The notes below the pieces were generated by a model. That model made no database searches, was not told the origin of the DNA, and saw only the letters and a list, made by a program, of their open reading frames with translations. Shown here piece after piece: positions 61,187 to 64,000 of a DNA stretch of 64,000 nucleotides. Made by a program: the position numbers and the translations under genes. The DNA is from Halicephalobus mephisto (taxonomy: Eukaryota > Nematoda > Chromadorea > Rhabditida > Panagrolaimidae). Position 1 is the stretch's first letter; each line of letters opens with the position of its first letter. Location of the stretch: NCBI GenBank assembly GCA_009193035.1, contig SWDT01000069.1, positions 220,285-284,284 on the forward strand, read 5' to 3'.

Positions 61187-64000
61187 GTTGTTATTAACTA
61201 AATTCAAAAGATTACAAATCTGTTGCTTTTCAACATCTTACATAGGACTCTTGACGACAATGAACCAATGATTAAAATGCATAAAAACTGATAATGGGTG
61301 CAATAATGATAACTTTTTAGGAAAGGCTCTTGGAAATGAGTGAGTATTCTCAAAATGACGATTTAGGTAATTTCACAAAGATGATGATCAAAAAGATTGG
61401 AATTTTTGTGTTGAAATAAAATTGGAGATGAGTTTTATCACCTATGGCACTCGGAAGTAGTTAACTAGAGTACTGGGGTGATGCTTATGGATTTTTCTTA
61501 CAGTTAATTAAATGATTACTGCAATTAAAGTTATTCTAGTTCTTTTAAGATGTTACTTTCAACTTTAAAATTACTGAGAATTTAGTTTTGTGGCATTTGT
61601 ATCCTGAACGTTTTCAAAATCAGACTTTTAAAAAGTCTATGAAGCTTCAACCAGTAGGACTTTTTCCAAAAGGAAATGCTAATCTTTTAACAGCCTTTTG
61701 GACGAAAACTTTTCTCAATAGACTTATTAATATTTTATTGTATTTTTAGGAGAATAATGTCGTCTTTTGGAGCACTCGATTATTTTTCGTATTTATGGTT
61801 TATTAGACACAATATTATAACGTCATATGTATCATTATGATGTGAAAACCTTGCTTTATATATCTGTTTACTGGTTTTTTAATTTCTTCAGACCTCATCA
61901 TTTTACAAGCTCCGCGGAGTTAGGATGCAAAAATGCGACTTCTCTATGATTTCTCTTTTTCAGTTCAGATTAAAGTGTAATACAGAAACTAATATGAGAG
62001 AAATTAACCAGCATTTCTCGAGAGTCAGATAGCTAATATACTACTCCATCCTCAATAAGAGTTTCGCAACAAGATAAAGTCCTTGAAGATCCACTTCTGT
62101 TAACAAGGATCTGAGATCATGGTGGAAACTAATTCCCACACAACTGTGAAGATATTTGCAGAATAACTCAGTAAGCTATGAAAACTATTATCAAACTCTT
62201 GGATGCAAAGAGGACAAATTTTGGTAAACGAATTCTCAACTAAACTGACTCATAATATAAAGTGTTTGAGTTGTGTACGACACTTTTCTTTATTCAGCAT
62301 ACTCATCTGCATGCTTTGTTAATTATATTTTCTGACAAATTTCAACAACTTCCTGTATGGCAAAAATCTCCCTCTTACACAAAGAACCTACGAAAAATGT
62401 TCTAAAGTTTGTTTAATCCTAGAACCCAAATTTTTGCCGTACTGGAATTGGTGCGAATTGGTTGTTCTTGTTGTTGGAAAAACGAAGGTGATTGAAATGT
62501 ATTTTACTCTTGATAAAGCTGTGTAAAGTTAGCGATCAAAATCTCGGGATACTCTGTAGACACAGTATGATGAATGAACCGCAATAGCTTGAATAAAACT
62601 TCCAAAGCTCTCATCCAGTCAGCCGACATTTAAGAAGCCACGATCAAGCACTAGAAAAGTCCATTTCTTTGAGAAACAGTCATGCTGAAACGATCCAGTC
62701 ATGATACCACTCCACGGATAAGGACTTTTCCTCCTTTGTCTTGCCACCTAAATGCAAGGAATAAAACCCATAGAAGTAGTTATCACAGTAGTATTTCTAC
62801 ATCTCCACTTGATCATGGAGCTTCAAAACTGGCTTCACCATCACAGCCACACCTCATCACCGTCTATTTACTACCACTTACCATTGTTCCTGATCTTTCC
62901 CGCTACAAATTAGAGTCCCAAGTTCCATTTGGTTACTGTTTCAGTACAACATTCAAGATCTGAGAAAGAATGTTGAGAAGTCAAAGAGTTCTATAGACAG
63001 AAAAACGAAATCAAAAACTCTTAATTTGCCCAAGTCTAAACAGGGATTAAAGCCAAGTAGTGGGAGAAAGACCACTTGCTTAATCATTCGACATTGATCA
63101 ATTCGGTAGTTATGTTCTTGTAATCTTTTTGAGATAAATATAGGCAGAATGTTAAAAGTTCAATTCAAGAGATTTTCGGAAGCTTAACAGACAAAATTCT
63201 AAATGTGATTTTACTGGATAACTAGAGTGGTTTCTTTGTAATTCCTTTAAACTAATCATTTGAAAAATCTCTAGAATAGCAAGAAAACAGTAGTTTATAA
63301 CCTTTGGAAACACTGCTGTCTTGAGAATTCACGTCAAGTTCAACTACGACAACTTTACCGGTTAACGTGGCGCTTCTACATCGCAACATGTCCTCTTCCA
63401 TTAGCAGATTTCTGAAGACATTCCAAGATAATCATTATGCCCTCAGACACAGAGATAGCTGAAGATGAAGTCATGTCGAAACTCCTCTCAACTCTCCATT
63501 CTCCCAATAAACTGCACCAAGCATGTCCGTTCCAATTTCGATCGCTATTCCAGAAATTGATTACTTGCGACCAGATTTTGGAAAGGAAGGAATTTGCGAA
63601 GATCTCAGAGCGTTCCTGCCGAGTGAAAGACCTTTACGGATAAATAAATAGGCTTGTGATTACAGGTACTGTACTCATATAAAGCAACTGTATTGTACAT
63701 TCTTTTGTTTCTGTTACCATTGTCACAGTTACATTCATTAAATGTTTTCAATGCGATCATGCGCTATGCGTAGAGATTGTTCTGATAACGATGGTAACTT
63801 GAAAAATAAATCGGTTACATCAACTATTTAAGTTTTCTTAAGCAATATTCGAAACAATCATTCCATAATGAAAATCACAATAGGGAATAACCATGTCATA
63901 CTTTAATAGAATAACATGAGAGAATGAGAGTAGTAGGCAACAAACCACTTCAAAATATAGAACCATAAGAGACAATCTCAATCTACTTCTCGGATTGCCG
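61187..64000. other. Gene-poor right end of the window
   Basis: About 2.8 kb. Two plus-strand ORFs, 62682-62963 (93 codons, Ser/His/Pro-rich) and 63437-63643 (68 codons, with LLSTLHSPNKLHQACPF), are less AT-rich than their surroundings but match nothing I recognise and have no clear splice partners. No P450 heme-binding motif was found. Confidence 0.4.

Overview
This window comes from a nematode nuclear genome; the genus cannot be resolved by reading alone. The evidence is dense genes, mostly tiny 42-50 bp GT-AG introns with TTTTCAG or TTTTAG acceptors, 3' acceptor sites sitting a few bases before start codons (the mark of spliced-leader trans-splicing), same-strand genes packed 130-160 bp apart like SL operons, and worm-type families. 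All function calls are homology judgements made by eye. Exon joins were checked for reading phase, but no database search was run.

Region 1-46 kb is gene-dense and housekeeping. In order it holds: the 3' end of an AGS-3/LGN-like GoLoco gene (+); a large CABIN1-like gene (-) with a 1.2-kb foldback inverted repeat in its last intron; eIF2B beta (-), probably the upstream partner of CABIN1 in an operon; poly(A) polymerase (+); a GT49/B4GAT1-type glycosyltransferase with a GC-rich centre and two apparent frameshifts (+); transketolase (-); a very small two-exon G-protein gamma subunit (-); three short-chain dehydrogenases (-,-,+), two of which share a 278-bp near-identical tract; a coiled-coil protein (+); mitoribosomal bS1-family protein mS28/MRPS28 and phosphoglycerate kinase (+, operon-like); MTERF3, TOM22 and RUVBL1 (-, three-gene operon-like, transcribed RUVBL1 to TOM22 to MTERF3); RAD9/HPR-9 (+); tryptophanyl-tRNA synthetase (-); FERRY3/C12orf4 (+); MRPL40 (-); and a second coiled-coil protein (+).

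Region 46-64 kb changes character. It is AT-rich and gene-poor, and its genes are secreted, receptor-like or decaying: a secreted Cys-rich worm protein (-), a secreted phospholipase A2 (+), a seven-TM receptor (+), a second PLA2-like protein whose catalytic Asp position is Tyr (+), a secreted von Willebrand A protein with a glycosylation-prone linker (-), and a broken cytochrome P450 (+). A 130-bp hairpin (MITE-like) lies at 46.4 kb. The final 2.8 kb holds only short unassigned ORFs.

Functionally, the left part supplies translation (eIF2B beta, TrpRS, mitoribosome), mRNA 3' processing, glycolysis and pentose phosphate flux, chromatin (CABIN1, RUVBL1), DNA-damage checkpoint (RAD9), mitochondrial import and transcription, and G-protein/GoLoco signalling. 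The right part looks like a fast-evolving environmental or defence repertoire. No tRNA, rRNA, CRISPR or bacterial feature was found.
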